Source of the DNA: an uncultured Eubacteriales bacterium
Lineage (GTDB): Bacteria; Bacillota; Clostridia; Oscillospirales; CAG-272
DNA: 16,877 nucleotides
Assembly: GCA_900548735.1 (NCBI GenBank)
Contig: URMC01000033.1
Location: forward strand, 1 to 16,877
Reading direction: 5' to 3'
The notes under the pieces were generated by a model that saw nothing but the letters and a program-made list of their open reading frames with translations, made no database searches and was not told the DNA's origin. Below are positions 6,288 to 13,809 of the stretch, in pieces (position 1 is the first letter of the stretch; each line of letters begins with the position of its first letter). Position numbers and translations under genes: made by a program.

Positions 6288-7649
6288 TTGCAACATACCG
6301 ATGAACAGCTTGGTACCGAGCGCGTGGGGCGGCTGGTTTTCCGCATGAGTCTGCCCGCGATTGCGGCGCAGTGTATCAATATGCTATACAACCTGGTGGA
6401 TCGCGTGTACATTGGGCATATGGGGGCGGACGGCACCGTGGCGCTGACCGGGCTTGGGCTTGCCGCGCCGATTCTGACGTTGCTTTCTGCGTTCAGTGCC
6501 TTTGTGGGCACGGGCGGCGCGCCTTTGGCGGCGATGGCACTGGGAAAGGGAGACCGCGAGCGCGCGGAAAAAATTCTTTCCAACGGCGTGACCCTTTTAT
6601 GCATTTTTGCGCTTGCGGGCGGGCTTTGCGCCTATTTTTTCCGCAAGCCGCTGTTGTATTTTGTGGGCGCCAGTGACGCGACCTATCCGTATGCCGATAC
6701 ATATCTGTCGGTCTACCTGATCGGCACGCTGGCGGTGATGCTTGCCACGGGGCTGAACACGTATCTTACGGCGCAGGGGCGCTCCGGCACCGCCATGCTT
6801 TCGGTGGTGATCGGCGCGGTGCTGAATATCGCGCTGGATCCGCTCTTTATTTTTGTGTTTCATCAGGGCGTGCGGGGCGCCGCTATTGCCACGGTGATTT
6901 CGCAGTGCGTCAGCGCCGCGTTTGTGCTCTCGGTGCTCTGCTCCCCCCGTGCGGCGCTTCGGGTGCGGGTTTCCCGGATGCGCCCGGAGGTGAGAATTAT
7001 TCTCACCATTTTTTCGCTTGGCATTTCCCCCTTTGTCATGACCTCGACCGAAAGTCTCATTTCTTTTGTGATGAACGGTAGCCTGCAACGCTATGGGGGA
7101 GATCTGTATGTGGGAACGCTGACCGTGATGCAGAGCGTGATGCAGATTCTCACCGTGCCGGTGAGCGGGTTTACGCAGGGCGTGACTCCGATCATCAGTT
7201 ACAACTACGGGGCAGGGAACCTCCCGCGCGTGAAAAAGGCGATCGGTTGCGTTTTTGCGGTGCTGGTGCCCTACACGGTGTTGTTTGCGGTGAGCACGAT
7301 GACGTTCCCGCGGGTGTTTGCCCATATCTTCACGTCGGACGCGGCACTGATTGATCTTGCGGCAAAGGCGATGCCCATTTTCTTTGCCGGAATGCTGATT
7401 TTCGGCGTGCAGCGCTCCTGCCAGACCTCGTTTCTGGCACTGGGGCAGGCAAAAATTTCGCTTTGCATTGCGCTGTTGCGCAAGGTGATTCTGCTGGCGC
7501 CGCTGGCGTTTCTCCTGCCGAGAATCACCGGCAGTGCGTTCAGTGTGTACTTTGCGGAGCCGATCTCCGACACGCTTGCCGCCACCACGTGCGGAATTTT
7601 GTTTTTGTGCAATATCAAAAAGATTCTTGCCAAGGCGGGGAAAGGATAA
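6288..7649 (+). CDS. MATE family efflux transporter
   Basis: Protein of 453 aa, normal for the family, if translation starts at TTG 6288. AAAGGGGGGA lies at the right distance upstream, and the longer open frame from 6129 would run through the promoter. The next in-frame ATG (6345) would cut into the first TM helix. The N-terminal half shows the classic opening RMSLPAIAAQCINMLYNLVD followed by YIGHMG. About twelve hydrophobic helices in two related halves follow. Such proteins export cationic drugs, toxins or metabolites using Na+ or H+ gradients; the substrate is not predictable. It is monocistronic, and I see no clear terminator before the repeat block beginning at about 7671. Confidence 0.9.
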   Translation: MQHTDEQLGTERVGRLVFRMSLPAIAAQCINMLYNLVDRVYIGHMGADGTVALTGLGLAAPILTLLSAFSAFVGTGGAPLAAMALGKGDRERAEKILSNGVTLLCIFALAGGLCAYFFRKPLLYFVGASDATYPYADTYLSVYLIGTLAVMLATGLNTYLTAQGRSGTAMLSVVIGAVLNIALDPLFIFVFHQGVRGAAIATVISQCVSAAFVLSVLCSPRAALRVRVSRMRPEVRIILTIFSLGISPFVMTSTESLISFVMNGSLQRYGGDLYVGTLTVMQSVMQILTVPVSGFTQGVTPIISYNYGAGNLPRVKKAIGCVFAVLVPYTVLFAVSTMTFPRVFAHIFTSDAALIDLAAKAMPIFFAGMLIFGVQRSCQTSFLALGQAKISLCIALLRKVILLAPLAFLLPRITGSAFSVYFAEPISDTLAATTCGILFLCNIKKILAKAGKG

Positions 7650-7670
7650 AACGGAGAGGGTGGCTTTTGG

Positions 7671-8070
7671 ATGGCCGTTGGTCGCCCCTGCAATGGGTAT
7701 TCTCCCTATGTTCGCGCCAAACACCGTAGGTGGAGGCGGTTGTCGCAAAGCGGCAACTCATATTCTCCCGCCCTGACGTAAAGTTACTCTTTCCATTATT
7801 TCATCAGATTTCACAGTTCTTCTTTTTCTTTTGAGCAGGTAGGCACAAAAGAAAATGGACAAGGGGCAATACCCCTTGTCGGCAAAAAGAAAATGCCATA
7901 CAAACATTCCGGCGGCGAACATACTGACTCTATTGCCCGCCGCAGGCGCGCGCAAAAGGGGGCTTTTTGAAAAAAGCCCCCTCTTGACTCCCCTAAAAAC
8001 TTTTGAACAACCGTCGCCGGGTGTTCGGCGTGTGCACCCAAAGGTACGCGTCAGCCGACCGGCAGCACCG
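7671..8070. repeat. Composite intergenic repeat, copy 3
   Basis: It has the same module order as copy 2. These are a degenerate GGTCGCCCC palindrome (7671-7690); the conserved 104-nt stretch (7691-7794) with a GTTGTCGC/GCGGCAAC hairpin; an A/T-rich hairpin of different sequence (7824-7833 with 7846-7855); the GGGGGCTTTTT hairpin (7957-7968 with 7971-7982); and an end module with GTGTGCACCCAAAG. Two extra pieces are present: a 9-bp hairpin (7858-7866 with 7872-7880) and about 45 nt near 7902-7950. The right end lies just past the spoIVB stop codon. No gene is supported here. Confidence 0.75.
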
Positions 8071-8086
8071 CGAGGTGCCCGGGATG

Positions 8087-9121
8087 TTATCTGAGGTTTT
8101 CCGGCATGGCGGTCAGCATGTTATCCAGAAAGATGCCGTATCCGGTAGTCGGGTCGCCGATCAGCACATGCGTGACCGCGCCGATCAGATGCCCGTCCTG
8201 AATGACCGGGCTGCCGCTCATTCCCTGCACAATCCCGCCGGTGCGGGAAAGCAGGGCTTCGTCCGTCACCCTCACGGCAAAGCACTTGTTGCCCTCGGCG
8301 TTTCGGTTGACCGCTGAGATTTCCACCGCGTACTCACGGGGCTGGTTGTCATCCAGCGTGCAACGCACGGTTGCCGCGCCGCCATGCACCTGATCCCGGT
8401 GCCCCACGGGCAGCTTTTGCCCCAGCTTTTCGGGCGGCTCGGCAAACACGCCGTACACGCCGCACGGGGTGTTGCTGATCAGCGCCCCGGTTTTTCCTGC
8501 CGAAAAGTGCCCCCGCAGTTCCCCGGGCGCGCCCACGGCACCTTTGTTGACGCTGCTGATGGTCACACCCAGCACACTGCCGCGGGCAAGCGGCATCGGT
8601 TCCTCCATTCCGCCCTCACAGATGCCGTGGCCAAGCCCGCCGAAGGCACCGCTGCTTTCCAATACATACGTCACGGTGCCGATTCCGGCGCCCGAATCCC
8701 GCACCAGCAACCCGGTGCGGTGCCTGCCGTCCTCGGCGCATTTTGCCGGGGTCAGGGTTACTTCCTTCTTTTCCCCCTCGTGGCGCAGGGTCAGCCGGAG
8801 CGGCGTTCCGCCGCACGCCTCAATGCGGGAGGCAAGCTCCCCCGCGCTTTCCACCGGGGTGCCGTTTGTTTCCAGAATGCAGTCCCCGGGTACCAGCCCC
8901 GCTTCCTTTGCCGGGTTTTTGCCGCCTGCGTCGGTTTTGACGTCACAATAGCCTACGATTAAAATTCCGTCCGTAAAAAAGCGCACCCCAAAGGGCACGC
9001 CGCCCACAATCACTACATCCGGGTATTCGGGCGCGGCGCCTACCGGCAGGCGCACCGCCCCGCACAACGCGCAGACGCAAAGCAAAAAGATCAGCGCCGC
9101 GCGAAATTTTTTCAGCTTCAT
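8087..9121 (-). CDS. spoIVB: SpoIVB peptidase (family S55)
   Basis: Protein of 344 aa. ATG 9121 is preferred (GGGGGAG upstream); an in-frame GTG at 9166 has no good site. Residues 1-30 form a membrane or secretion signal. A PDZ domain spans about 40-125 (DGILIVGY, AKEAGLVPGDCI). The S55 protease domain follows, with RDSGAGIGTV, FGGLGHGI (His165), VTD (Asp287) and GGIVQGMSGSP (Ser302), then GAVTHVLIGDPTTGYGI, all strongly typical of SpoIVB. In sporulation it is secreted from the forespore into the intermembrane space and cleaves SpoIVFA to trigger sigma-K processing. It is shorter than the B. subtilis protein of about 425 aa. I found no convincing sigma-G promoter upstream. It is divergent from the PD-(D/E)XK-like gene. 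Confidence 0.95.
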   Translation of the reverse strand: MKLKKFRAALIFLLCVCALCGAVRLPVGAAPEYPDVVIVGGVPFGVRFFTDGILIVGYCDVKTDAGGKNPAKEAGLVPGDCILETNGTPVESAGELASRIEACGGTPLRLTLRHEGEKKEVTLTPAKCAEDGRHRTGLLVRDSGAGIGTVTYVLESSGAFGGLGHGICEGGMEEPMPLARGSVLGVTISSVNKGAVGAPGELRGHFSAGKTGALISNTPCGVYGVFAEPPEKLGQKLPVGHRDQVHGGAATVRCTLDDNQPREYAVEISAVNRNAEGNKCFAVRVTDEALLSRTGGIVQGMSGSPVIQDGHLIGAVTHVLIGDPTTGYGIFLDNMLTAMPENLR

Positions 9122-9310
9122 TTTACACTCCCCCAATTTTCGCTGTATACTTACTATGTGTCGCACGGAGCTTTTTTAGCCATAACAATTCAAGCGTGAT
9201 TTCCCAACAAAATGAAAGCGCACCTTTTGTGCGCCGGTATTTTGCTTTTTTCAGATAAAAAGGAATGCTTTTTTTGAAAAACCCGGATTTTTCCAAAAGG
9301 AGGTGGCGGC

Positions 9311-10099
9311 ATGACGCCGGCAGGAAAAGCCACATTTTACCGCATTGCGGCAGAGGAGCTGGCGCGCGAAAAGGCGCGGGAGAGCATCGGGCTTCTTGCC
9401 GAAAAGCGCTTGCACAGTGTGTTAAAACGCTGGGTGACGGATGACTTTGCCTGCCACGAGGTGCGCATCCGCGGCAAAGACAACACAAAACGTTACGCCG
9501 TAGCGGATGTTTGCCTGCCGGATGGTGAAATTGCCGAAATTCAGACCGGGGCGCTTTACCCGCTTTGCGGGAAAATGGAATTTTACTTCAAAGAGACCGA
9601 CCGCCCCGTAACGCTCATTCACCCGGTGATTGCCGAAAAGCACGTCAGTTGGATCTCCCCGGAGGACGGGAGCGTGAGTGCGCGGCGCAAATCCCCGAAA
9701 AAAGAGACGGTATTGAGTGCCGCCGGGCAGTTGAAGCCGTTTGCGGCATATTTTGAAACCGGGCGGTTTGAAGTGTGGCTTCCAGTTCTGCGGGCGGAGG
9801 AATACCGCCTTGCCGACGGCTGGGGGCGGGGCGGCAAGCGTGGCTCGCACCGGTTTGAGCTGATTCCGACCGACCTTTCGGAGGTGGTGGTGTTGCGGGG
9901 CGCGCGGGATCTGATCCCGTTTCTGCCGCCTGACCTGCCCGCGCGGTTTACGGCAAAGGAGCTTGCCGCGCTGGCAAAGCCGCTTTCCGGGTTTGCCCTT
10001 TATGATCTGCTGGCGCTTTTGTGCGCGGGCGGGGTGCTTTTCAAGGCGGGCAAAGCGGGGCGGAGCACGGTATATGAAAAAGAGCTGTCACGTTGGTGA
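9311..10099 (+). CDS. Conserved hypothetical protein with a PD-(D/E)XK-like N-terminal region
   Basis: Protein of 262 aa; AAGGAGG lies 7 nt before the ATG. Residues 25-110 resemble the PD-(D/E)XK nuclease core: a helix with Glu31, then RYAVADV (Asp66) and GEIAEIQTG (Glu76, Gln78), where Gln stands in the usual Lys position, as in CoiA-like nucleases. A following helix and strand (RPVTLIHPVIAEKH) and a basic SARRKSPKK stretch (123-131) come next. The C-terminus (about 212-257) looks like a winged-helix domain (FTAKELAALAKPLSGFALYDLLALL). The overall layout matches a clostridial conserved protein I have seen but cannot name. DNA binding or nuclease activity is inference. Its stop codon lies inside the terminator hairpin. 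Confidence 0.75.
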   Translation: MTPAGKATFYRIAAEELAREKARESIGLLAEKRLHSVLKRWVTDDFACHEVRIRGKDNTKRYAVADVCLPDGEIAEIQTGALYPLCGKMEFYFKETDRPVTLIHPVIAEKHVSWISPEDGSVSARRKSPKKETVLSAAGQLKPFAAYFETGRFEVWLPVLRAEEYRLADGWGRGGKRGSHRFELIPTDLSEVVVLRGARDLIPFLPPDLPARFTAKELAALAKPLSGFALYDLLALLCAGGVLFKAGKAGRSTVYEKELSRW

Positions 10100-10111
10100 C
10101 AGCTCTTTTTC
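10076..10111. terminator. Bidirectional terminator between convergent genes
   Basis: A 16-bp perfect stem (10076-10091 with 10096-10111, 4-nt loop) has A-run/T-run flanks on both strands, so it can end both the plus-strand gene at 10099 and the minus-strand gene at 10121. The plus-strand stop codon (10097-10099) is in the 3' arm. Confidence 0.9.
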
Positions 10112-10120
10112 CGGTTTGGT

Positions 10121-11659
10121 TTATCCTTCGTTCTGTTTGCTTTGCTGATACTGCTTTGCCAGTTCCAGCGCCTCATCTGCGGAGCCGAAGCGCTCAATCA
10201 GGGCGGAAACGATTTCCTCATTGTTCATCGAGTCCACTTCTTCTTTGGTAAAGTTTTCGGCAATGCCGTCCGCGATCAGATCTACCGCGGCATCGCTGAC
10301 ATTGACGTTATTTTCGCTCAGAATTTCGGAAACGTTTTTGGAAAACGCCTCTTTGTCCACATTGCCCTCTTCGCCATACAGCGAGCGCACCGCGCCCGAC
10401 ATATCTTCCATCAGCTTCGGGTATTTTTCCGCGTAATCGGCGGGGGTACCCAGCTCCGCAATCATATACCGCATCCCCACATTGGTAATGGCATTGTAAA
10501 TCGGTTTCATACGGGGCGCGGAACGGATCAGATCCGACATCTCGCCAAGAAACCCGGAGCTGTTGAGTTGTTGCAGAAAATCTTCGCTCTCCGTGCCGCC
10601 GGAAATGCCGGAAAATACGTTGTATTTCACGCAGATGGCAAACACATCCGCAAAGGCGGAAAGGTCAGACTGAATGTTTTCGGCATCCGAGGTGGAAAGC
10701 ATCTGCAAAAAGCCGTTCAGCACAATCGTCGCGTTTTCATTGACCTGCGGTTTGGAAACGCCGAGGAACGGCTGACCCGCCAGCCATTTGGTGGCAAGGT
10801 CACGCAACGCCGAGGAGCCGACATGGCGCAAAATCACGGAGTTGCCCATCTCCGCGGAGATCAGGCGCACCGTTTGCACTTCGTCCTCTCCATAGGCGGA
10901 AACTTCTTTGCCCGAAAGCGTTTTGGCTTCCCTCACCATGCGGAACAACGCCGCGGTTTCGGATTTCAGGATGACCTTTTCATCCCCGTATTTTGTGGTG
11001 GTCAACCCGTCAAACACCGGTTCGCCGACCGAGCCGAACAGCGCCGAGAGTACCGGGGTGTTTTTGACCGGGGTCACAACCTGCTCGTTGATCCGGGTCA
11101 GCTCCGCATTCTCGCTCACGCCGGATTCCGCCATTTCGGTCATAACCTCCGCCACATAGTCGGTATAGCCGATGGTGGGAATCACAAGCACCGTAATGCC
11201 CACAAAGCCCGCTACTACGCCGATTGCCATTCCGAGAAGGCGACTGCTTGCCGGGCGGTATTTGTTGCCGTGTTCATCGGTCTCCTTGGCACCGATACCG
11301 AACACCTTGCACACAATGGCGTAGATGATCAGTGTGACCAGCTTGAAGAGCAGATAGAAAATCAGAAACAGCATCGGGGCAACCAGCCCTGCCGCCAACA
11401 GCCCCACGGAGGCAAGTGCATCCGGGTTGTCGGCAAAGAAGGTGGCAAGTTGCTCATTGCTTTGCAGAAAATCGTTGAGGTAGGTCTGCCCGATGTTGCT
11501 GAACGATTTTGCCGCTCCCTTTGCCACAAAAAAGGCAAGCACTGCGGAGCCGACCTGAGTTGCCAGACGCACGCAGGATTTGCCGAAGCCTCTGCCAAGC
11601 CCGAAGAGAATATCCGCGATCAGGATCAGCAGTGCCGCAATCAGTAAGGAATATTGCAT
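10121..11659 (-). CDS. CvpA-domain membrane protein with a long C-terminal region
   Basis: Protein of 512 aa; GGAAGGG precedes the ATG. Hydrophobic segments at about 4-24, 32-50, 84-117 and 142-163 form a CvpA (colicin V production)-like domain, seen in GLGRGFGKSCVRLATQVG and SSRLLGMAIGVVAGFVG. CvpA proteins are normally about 160-200 aa. Here some 350 residues follow the last helix. They are acidic and probably mostly helical, with no motif I recognise, and end in a Glu/Gln-rich tail (EALELAKQYQQSKQ). With four helices the tail would face the same side as the N-terminus. The role is unknown; CvpA homologues are linked to envelope stress and secretion in other bacteria. It is monocistronic. 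Confidence 0.75.
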   Translation of the reverse strand: MQYSLLIAALLILIADILFGLGRGFGKSCVRLATQVGSAVLAFFVAKGAAKSFSNIGQTYLNDFLQSNEQLATFFADNPDALASVGLLAAGLVAPMLFLIFYLLFKLVTLIIYAIVCKVFGIGAKETDEHGNKYRPASSRLLGMAIGVVAGFVGITVLVIPTIGYTDYVAEVMTEMAESGVSENAELTRINEQVVTPVKNTPVLSALFGSVGEPVFDGLTTTKYGDEKVILKSETAALFRMVREAKTLSGKEVSAYGEDEVQTVRLISAEMGNSVILRHVGSSALRDLATKWLAGQPFLGVSKPQVNENATIVLNGFLQMLSTSDAENIQSDLSAFADVFAICVKYNVFSGISGGTESEDFLQQLNSSGFLGEMSDLIRSAPRMKPIYNAITNVGMRYMIAELGTPADYAEKYPKLMEDMSGAVRSLYGEEGNVDKEAFSKNVSEILSENNVNVSDAAVDLIADGIAENFTKEEVDSMNNEEIVSALIERFGSADEALELAKQYQQSKQNEG

Positions 11660-11696
11660 GATATCACGCCCTTCCGGATTTTTTCAATACATCATT

Positions 11697-11725
11697 ATTA
11701 TAGCGGAATTTTCTTCCTTTGTCAA
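11697..11725 (-). promoter_or_regulatory. Perfect-consensus sigma-A promoter of the CvpA-domain gene
   Basis: On the minus strand TTGACA (11720-11725) and TATAAT (11697-11702) are exact consensus hexamers with a 17-nt spacer. The start codon is about 38 nt downstream. It lies just after the ddl stop, with no terminator seen between. Confidence 0.9.
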
Positions 11726-11754
11726 TATTTGTGAAAAAATACGAAAGGCTTTGT

Positions 11755-12636
11755 TTATTTCCGGTGCCGCGCGGCGGCAAGGCGCGCAACGGTTTCGCAA
11801 AGTTCGGCAAACGGAATACCCGCCGCCAGCGCCTCCTTGGGCAACAGGCTTCCTTCGGTCATGCCCGGCAGGGTATTTGCCTCCAGAAAATGCGGGGTTC
11901 CGTGTGCGTCCTCCCTGAAATCCACGCGGGCAAAGTCGCGCAGTTCCAGTGCTTTTGCCGCCTGCAAAGCTATCTGCTGTAATTTTGCGGTTTTTTCCCG
12001 CGGGATACGCGCCGGGCAGATTTCGTCGGTTTCCCCGGCGGTGTATTTGCTGTGATAGTCAAATGTGCCGCTCTTGGGGCAGATTTCCACCACCGGCAAC
12101 GCGCCGCCGCCAAGCAGCCCCACGCTGTATTCCCTGCCGGTCAGCAGCTCCTCGTACAGCATGGGTATCTCAAACGGCTCGGCAGGCATTTCCCCGGCGC
12201 TGTGAATCAGCCGCAGCCCCACGCTGGAGCCGCCGCAAACCGGCTTGAGTGCCATCGGGTAGCGGAAGATCAGACGTTCCCCTGGCAACAGCACGCCGCC
12301 TGTCGCCACGGGCACGCCTGCGGCGCGCACCGCCGCCTTGGCAAGATCCTTTCGCATTGCCATCGCCGAGGCGGCGGGCGTGGAACCGGTATAGTGAAAG
12401 ATCCCCGCCGCTTCCAGCTGCCGTTGGAGGGTGCCGTCCTCTCCGGTGCCGCCGTGCAGGGCAAGAAATACCGCATCCGCCCCGGCAAGCACGGGCACGG
12501 GAGGAAGCCCGTTTGCCGGGTCATACCGCGCAACGGTGTGGTGCCGCTCGGCAAGCGCCGCTTCTACACAGTCTCCGGAGCGAAGGGAAATCTCCCTCTC
12601 CGGGCTGTCTCCTCCCGCCAAAAGTACAATTCGCAT
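11755..12636 (-). CDS. ddl: D-alanine--D-alanine ligase
   Basis: Protein of 293 aa, an ATP-grasp ligase joining two D-Ala for the peptidoglycan stem peptide. ATG 12636 is chosen because the family starts with MRIVLLAGG and a GAGGGGTG site lies upstream; an upstream in-frame GTG (12654) falls inside that site. The motifs are complete: SPEREISLRSG (Glu14), LHGGTGEDG (60-68), YTGS, ATP-binding KPVCGGSSVG (131-140), YEELLTGREYSV, YHSKY (194-198), ARVDF (Asp239), and EANTLPGMTEGSLLP with the metal ligands Glu252 and Asn254. It is slightly shorter than many Ddl enzymes but nothing key is lost. It is downstream of a two-TM protein, separated by a terminator-like hairpin that also holds the ribosome binding site. 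Confidence 0.95.
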   Translation of the reverse strand: MRIVLLAGGDSPEREISLRSGDCVEAALAERHHTVARYDPANGLPPVPVLAGADAVFLALHGGTGEDGTLQRQLEAAGIFHYTGSTPAASAMAMRKDLAKAAVRAAGVPVATGGVLLPGERLIFRYPMALKPVCGGSSVGLRLIHSAGEMPAEPFEIPMLYEELLTGREYSVGLLGGGALPVVEICPKSGTFDYHSKYTAGETDEICPARIPREKTAKLQQIALQAAKALELRDFARVDFREDAHGTPHFLEANTLPGMTEGSLLPKEALAAGIPFAELCETVARLAAARHRK

Positions 12637-12676
12637 AAAAAAATCACCCCTCACAAGCCTATTCCGTGAAGGGTGA
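12637..12676 (-). promoter_or_regulatory. Hairpin plus seven T in the ddl leader, overlapping the ribosome binding site
   Basis: On the minus strand an 11-bp stem (12666-12676 with 12644-12654, one G-T pair, 11-nt loop) is followed by seven T that run straight into the ddl ATG. The 3' arm contains the ribosome binding site GAGGGGTG. It has the layout of an intrinsic terminator and would also hide the site for ribosomes. Confidence 0.65.
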
Positions 12677-12688
12677 AGTGGTGACGGC

Positions 12689-13408
12689 TTATTCCAGTGC
12701 CAATCGGTTCAGATAACGGAGCCAACCGTCTCCCTCATACAGGGTTACGCCCTCGTATTCCTCTCCGCTGCCAAGCGGCTTGGCGGCGTTGGCAACCACG
12801 CCGGTCAGGCGCATCGGCTCCGGGTGAAACAGCAGGATCGGTGTGGCATTTTCCGCCACGTCCATGCGGTATTTGCGGCTTTTTTTAGCATAGGTCATCT
12901 CATTGATGAAAAATTTTTCTTTCTCCACTGCCCGGTTTGCCCGCAGGCGGAGAATATCCATCTTCCCAAGCCGAAGCGGATATACCACCGGCATAATATA
13001 ATATTTTTCGGTTTCCGCCAGAGTCAGCCCCCGCAGGTGCACAAAGCGGTGCGCCACATTGCCGGGGAAAAATTTAACGGCAAAACGCCGGTCACCCGTG
13101 TCAATCAGCACGTCATACGCGCCGTCCCGCAGCAAAAGCGATGTGAGCGGATTGCGAAGAAAAACGCAGGAATATCCCCCTTTCCGGCAAACCGATTTCA
13201 TGCGTGCCGCAAAGCGGATGCGCCCGAATACCGCGCGAAGAAAGCGCCACACCAGCGGAATCAGAACGATCAGCGCCGCAAAAATCAGCACTTCCCGCCA
13301 CATCACATACCCGACATGGAGAACGGAAAGTACCATCTCTACAACAGTGAGGATTGCAGAAAGGCACGCCGTGAGAAAAAACGCCACCAAAAACAGTAAA
13401 ACTGCCAT
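12689..13408 (-). CDS. Unknown protein with two N-terminal TM helices
   Basis: Protein of 239 aa. ATG 13408 has AAAGGAGG upstream; the open frame extending to 13468 runs through the promoter and is rejected. Two hydrophobic helices (about 2-29 and 38-60) are followed by a basic juxtamembrane stretch and a cytoplasmic domain of about 170 residues. Visible phrases include YDVLIDTGDRRFAVKFFPG (99-117) and RFVHLRGLTLAETEKYYIMP (121-140), suggesting a beta-rich fold. I do not recognise the family. It is first in a transcription unit with ddl, 52 nt upstream of it, which hints at an envelope-related role only by association. Confidence 0.75.
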   Translation of the reverse strand: MAVLLFLVAFFLTACLSAILTVVEMVLSVLHVGYVMWREVLIFAALIVLIPLVWRFLRAVFGRIRFAARMKSVCRKGGYSCVFLRNPLTSLLLRDGAYDVLIDTGDRRFAVKFFPGNVAHRFVHLRGLTLAETEKYYIMPVVYPLRLGKMDILRLRANRAVEKEKFFINEMTYAKKSRKYRMDVAENATPILLFHPEPMRLTGVVANAAKPLGSGEEYEGVTLYEGDGWLRYLNRLALE

Positions 13409-13439
13409 AACTGCCTCCTTTGGGATGGTTTCTATATTA

Positions 13440-13468
13440 ATTATAGCAGAGAAAGCGATATTTTGCAA
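13440..13468 (-). promoter_or_regulatory. Sigma-A promoter of the two-TM protein and ddl
   Basis: On the minus strand TTGCAA (13463-13468) and a perfect TATAAT (13440-13445) are 17 nt apart, with TGC before the -10 box. The start codon is about 30 nt downstream. Confidence 0.85.
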
Positions 13469-13504
13469 TATATGAAAGGAAGAATATTCATATTTTCACG
13501 AGGT

Positions 13505-13634
13505 AAACGGGCGGATATCGAAATCCGCCCCTATAAATGTTAGATTTATGTCGAAAGCGGGGGCATATGGAGTGCCCCCCTACGTGGTTAGATATTTGCC
13601 GGGTAAACGGGGCGCTGTGCGCCAGCCCCTGACG
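13505..13634. repeat. Array of about 50-bp units with changing palindromes
   Basis: Units begin at about 13505, 13554 and 13605 with AAACGGG or AAGCGGG. Each has a palindrome that differs between units (GGGCGGAT/ATCCGCCC, GGGGGCA/TGCCCCC, GGGGCGC region), then CCCTA and a linker like ATGTTAGATTTATG. The first palindrome and linker recur at about 4893-4942. It is non-coding and lies between the promoter at 13468 and maf. Confidence 0.65.
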
Positions 13635-13654
13635 AAGAAACAGGGCGCGCTCTC

Positions 13655-13800
13655 GCCTTCTCCTGTGGGAGAAGGGGGACCGCGAAGCGGGGAATGAGGA
13701 GTCGGCGGGCGACCAATGGTCGCCCCCACAAAAAAACATGTGCGCCCAAAGCGCCGCGTCAGCCTGCAAGCCGCACCGCAGGTGGCGCAGGGACAGCAGG
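13655..13800. repeat. Palindromic repeats and partial end module of the composite repeat (copy 4)
   Basis: It contains hairpin CCTTCTCC/GGGAGAAGG (about 13660-13679), the inverted repeat CCGCGAAGCGG, palindrome GGGCGACC-AAT-GGTCGCCC (13707-13725, same as 4950-4968), and GTGCGCCCAAAG followed by CGCGTCAGCC (13741-13765), which matches the right end of copy 3 (about 8033-8056). The inner hairpin modules are absent. It ends about 10 nt from the maf stop codon. No gene is seen from 13469 to 13809. Confidence 0.65.
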
Positions 13801-13809
13801 TGCCGGAGA

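Noticed and set aside
9122..9310. Sigma-G promoter for spoIVB and a sigma-A promoter for the divergent gene
   Set aside because: The best minus-strand match (CATAGTA) breaks the -10 consensus and lacks a -35 partner. No plus-strand hexamer pair at 16-18 nt spacing was convincing.
13505..13800. CRISPR array
   Set aside because: Units are only roughly 50 bp, the palindromes vary rather than the spacers, there are three units at most, and no cas gene is present.
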